Below, one piece after another: positions 38,921-39,727 of a DNA stretch of 39,727 nucleotides. The DNA comes from Verrucomicrobia subdivision 6 bacterium. Its GTDB lineage: Bacteria > Verrucomicrobiota > Verrucomicrobiia > Methylacidiphilales > Verrucolacustridaceae. The notes beneath the pieces were generated by a model. The model was given only the letters and a program-made list of their open reading frames with translations, ran no database searches and had not been told where the DNA came from. Position 1 is the stretch's first letter. Each line of letters begins with the position of its first letter. The DNA is taken from the NCBI GenBank assembly GCA_945876115.1, contig CAMCNF010000004.1, positions 1 to 39,727 of the forward strand, given 5' to 3'. Made by a program: the position numbers and the translations under genes.

Positions 38921-38924
38921 CTAT

Positions 38925-38959
38925 TGAAAACAGACCTCTGACCCCAATTTTAATAATTC
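38925..38959 (+). repeat. Direct repeat copy 1 flanking the VapBC-like module
   Basis: tgaaaacaGACCTCTGACCCCaattttaataattc; 28/35 positions match copy 2, with a perfect GACCTCTGACCCC core. Confidence 0.8.
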
Positions 38960-39008
38960 AAGCTCTTCGAGTGTTTATGGTGCGGGGTTTTGAGGGGGGT
39001 GAATTCAG

Positions 39009-39410
39009 TCACCCGGGTAGGAGGCGGGCGACGTCGGAGTGCAGTTCTGAGAGGGCGGTGTCGAGGGTATAGAGTCTGCCTTTTTGGTGACGGGCGATCT
39101 GGGCTAGGCGAGCGTCGGTGACCTGTTTTGGGCCTTGAAGATTGTGGTGGGAAATTTTGTTCCAAGGGAGGTTATCTTTCCAGAAGACGTGTCGTGGATG
39201 ATGGCGAAGAAGAGAGAGGGTATGCCACGCGGCGTGAGCGCAAGGGTCCTGGGCTATCGCCATATGGACACGGAGGAGGGTGCCTTCCGTAATTAGGGTA
39301 GTGGCAAAATGTTCTTTACTGGAATGGAACCAAGAACGGGTGCGCGCGTAGTGGAGATGGGAATCGATGAGGAGGGCGCAGAGGACGTTGCCATCTAAAA
39401 GGGCGATCAA
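39009..39410 (-). CDS. PIN-domain ribonuclease toxin (VapC-like)
   Basis: MIALLDGNVLCALLIDSHLHYARTRSWF... and TDARLAQIARHQKGRLYTLDTAL fit the acidic-residue layout of PIN domains; TTG start overlapping the antitoxin stop (TTGA). Confidence 0.82.
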   Translation of the reverse strand: MIALLDGNVLCALLIDSHLHYARTRSWFHSSKEHFATTLITEGTLLRVHMAIAQDPCAHAAWHTLSLLRHHPRHVFWKDNLPWNKISHHNLQGPKQVTDARLAQIARHQKGRLYTLDTALSELHSDVARLLPG

Positions 39411-39634
39411 CCGTTTTCCTTATCGATTAGGTAGACATCGTCGGAGGTAAAGGGCCGGCGACCGGTTACTTTTGGGAGGGCAGTAGGATGGGTTGATTTT
39501 TCAGAAGGAGGGGGAGGACAAAGAGCACGGCGGAGAAGTTCGTGAAGGGCAGCGTTGAGGGTGGAATCCCGCTCGCGGGCAAGTGATTTAAGGATCCGAT
39601 AAAGATCTGGCTTGAGGGTGAAAGAAAGGCGCAT
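39407..39634 (-). CDS. Ribbon-helix-helix-like antitoxin (VapB-type)
   Basis: MRLSFTLKPDLYRILKSLARERDSTLNAALHELLRRAL RHH-like N-terminus; coupled directly to the PIN gene. Start at 39634 preferred over 39703. Confidence 0.72.
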   Translation of the reverse strand: MRLSFTLKPDLYRILKSLARERDSTLNAALHELLRRALCPPPPSEKSTHPTALPKVTGRRPFTSDDVYLIDKENG

Positions 39635-39680
39635 AACTCGATATTGGTGCACTGGTGTATTGGTGTCAAGTTGTTGAATT

Positions 39681-39715
39681 TGAAAATTGACCTCTGACCC
39701 CAAAATTTTAAATTC
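39681..39715 (+). repeat. Direct repeat copy 2 flanking the VapBC-like module
   Basis: tgaaaattGACCTCTGACCCCaaaattttaaattc. Confidence 0.8.
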
Positions 39716-39727
39716 GGATTTTAAATA

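Noticed and set aside
38636-38941. 101-aa plus-strand ORF after tRNA-Pro
   Set aside because: Begins inside the tRNA gene and crosses three hairpins; unlikely to be coding.

Overview
The window is about 40 kb from a Gram-negative, probably Verrucomicrobiota-like, chromosome. The taxonomic guess is inference from gene content. It has three parts. (1) 1-16.9 kb is mostly housekeeping: a partial ExbB plus two ExbD, EF-P, a KdsD/KpsF-like isomerase, a LolC/E-LolD-aminotransferase-McsA-like-PheT operon, LeuCD, an OvoA-C-terminal-like methyltransferase coupled to an M29-like peptidase, an M20 peptidase, a PanE-like reductase and an FAD monooxygenase. (2) 16.9-36.4 kb is an accessory, secretion-oriented region: a dispersed palindromic repeat family, tRNA-Ile/Met(CAT), several small exported proteins (one BsuPI-like, one SecD-P1-like), a metzincin-like protease, and a two-partner secretion pair made of a 3090-aa TpsA-like exoprotein and a TpsB transporter. 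(3) 36.4 kb to the end holds a GlcD-like oxidase, SmpB, RpoZ, tRNA-Pro(TGG) and a VapBC-like toxin-antitoxin pair between 35-bp direct repeats. The most notable direct observation is that two complete genes, smpB and the OvoA-C-like methyltransferase, have no in-frame ATG/GTG/TTG at their N-termini. smpB is absent from the supplied ORF track and the methyltransferase is truncated in it. Both appear to start at CTG in the context CTGAAA. No CRISPR array or intact transposase was seen.
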